DNA of 44,103 bases from Olavius sp. associated proteobacterium Delta 1 (GTDB lineage Bacteria > Desulfobacterota > Desulfobacteria > Desulfobacterales > JAFDCJ01), in contig CACVKW010000479.1 in the NCBI GenBank assembly GCA_902749685.1, positions 1-44,103 on the forward strand. The letters are read 5' to 3'. The notes beneath the pieces were generated by a model that was given only the letters and a program-made list of their open reading frames with translations, was not told where the DNA came from and did no database searches. Below, in pieces: positions 43,960-44,103 of this stretch (position 1 is its first letter; every line of letters begins with the position of its first letter). Position numbers and translations under genes: made by a program.

Positions 43960-44055
43960 GATGCTGGATGCTCGATACTTGATGCTGGATAAAATAGTAA
44001 TGCTCTAATGATGAAATCCAACAACATCCAGTATCCAGTAACCAGAATCCAGGAT
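43960..44055. repeat. Interspersed inverted-repeat element, copy J
   Basis: The left arm ATGCTGGATGCTCGATACTT plus GATGCTGGATAAAA faces a right arm of CATCCAGTATCCAGTAACC plus AGAATCCAGGATC. The words are those of the left arm of copy G. The GAGCGNAGCG core is absent. It follows livM and may continue toward the window end. Confidence 0.5.
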
Positions 44056-44103
44056 CAGTCAATAACCGCAATGGTCTTCATTGTAACGGACAAGTTTGAA
44101 TAC

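Overview
This window comes from a bacterium with a strongly catabolic gene set and a redox-enzyme-rich, anaerobe-like style. It carries a three-subunit 4-hydroxybenzoyl-CoA reductase, an aldehyde:ferredoxin oxidoreductase, a molybdopterin (Mo/W) oxidoreductase with a four-cluster ferredoxin, a BKACE enzyme, IclR regulators and many intergenic inverted repeats. This mix resembles uncultured Desulfobacterota (former Deltaproteobacteria), but no 16S or ribosomal marker is present, so the assignment is an inference. No tRNA, rRNA or CRISPR array was recognised.

Layout. (1) 0.2-7.0 kb: hcrB-hcrC-hcrA on the minus strand, divergent from an IclR regulator and an acyl/aryl-CoA ligase. The shared control region (4305-4471) is a nested dyad with two operator-like palindromes. 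(2) 7.1-8.3 kb: an orphan AAA ATPase with two repeats at its promoter. (3) 8.4-16.2 kb: an aerobic 4-hydroxybenzoate/protocatechuate module. The minus strand reads pcaD-pcaC-pcaH-pcaG-pcaB-BKACE, and pobA plus an amidohydrolase are divergent. PcaI, PcaJ and PcaF are absent, and a BKACE enzyme sits where they would be expected. (4) 16.6-26.7 kb: a dipeptide/nickel-type ABC importer split over two convergent units (SBP-permease-permease on plus; ATPase-ATPase on minus), with two amidase-signature enzymes and a beta-lactamase-fold serine hydrolase. (5) 26.7-30.9 kb: a decayed zone with remnants of a Gfo/Idh/MocA dehydrogenase, an ABC ATPase, a PIN-domain toxin and an alpha/beta hydrolase. A SagB-like nitroreductase, a Tat-exported aldo/keto reductase and a DUF6599-like exported protein survive between them. 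(6) 30.9-34.2 kb: an aldehyde:ferredoxin oxidoreductase and a two-domain lipoprotein. (7) 34.7-43.9 kb: a second IclR regulator with a clear promoter and operator, then a Mo/W-bisMGD oxidoreductase, a DUF1566 protein, a DmsB-like ferredoxin, a tandem OsmC protein and a Liv-type ABC importer (SBP, LivH, LivM). A 275-bp MITE-like element lies inside the Liv group.

How the genes may work together. Modules 1 and 3 encode two routes for one substrate. In the oxygen-independent route, CoA ligation and reductive dehydroxylation lead to benzoyl-CoA. In the oxygen-dependent route, 4-hydroxybenzoate goes to protocatechuate, beta-ketoadipate and then, by BKACE, presumably acetoacetate plus succinyl-CoA. 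Module 4 looks like uptake and hydrolysis of an amide or short peptide-like compound. Module 7 looks like uptake of a small organic acid or aromatic plus an uncharacterised Mo/W redox step.

The most unusual non-coding signal is a family of intergenic inverted-repeat elements (at least eight loci). Their arms are built from short repeated words. The words differ between loci but often match between the two arms of one locus, and five copies share the core GAGCGNAGCG.
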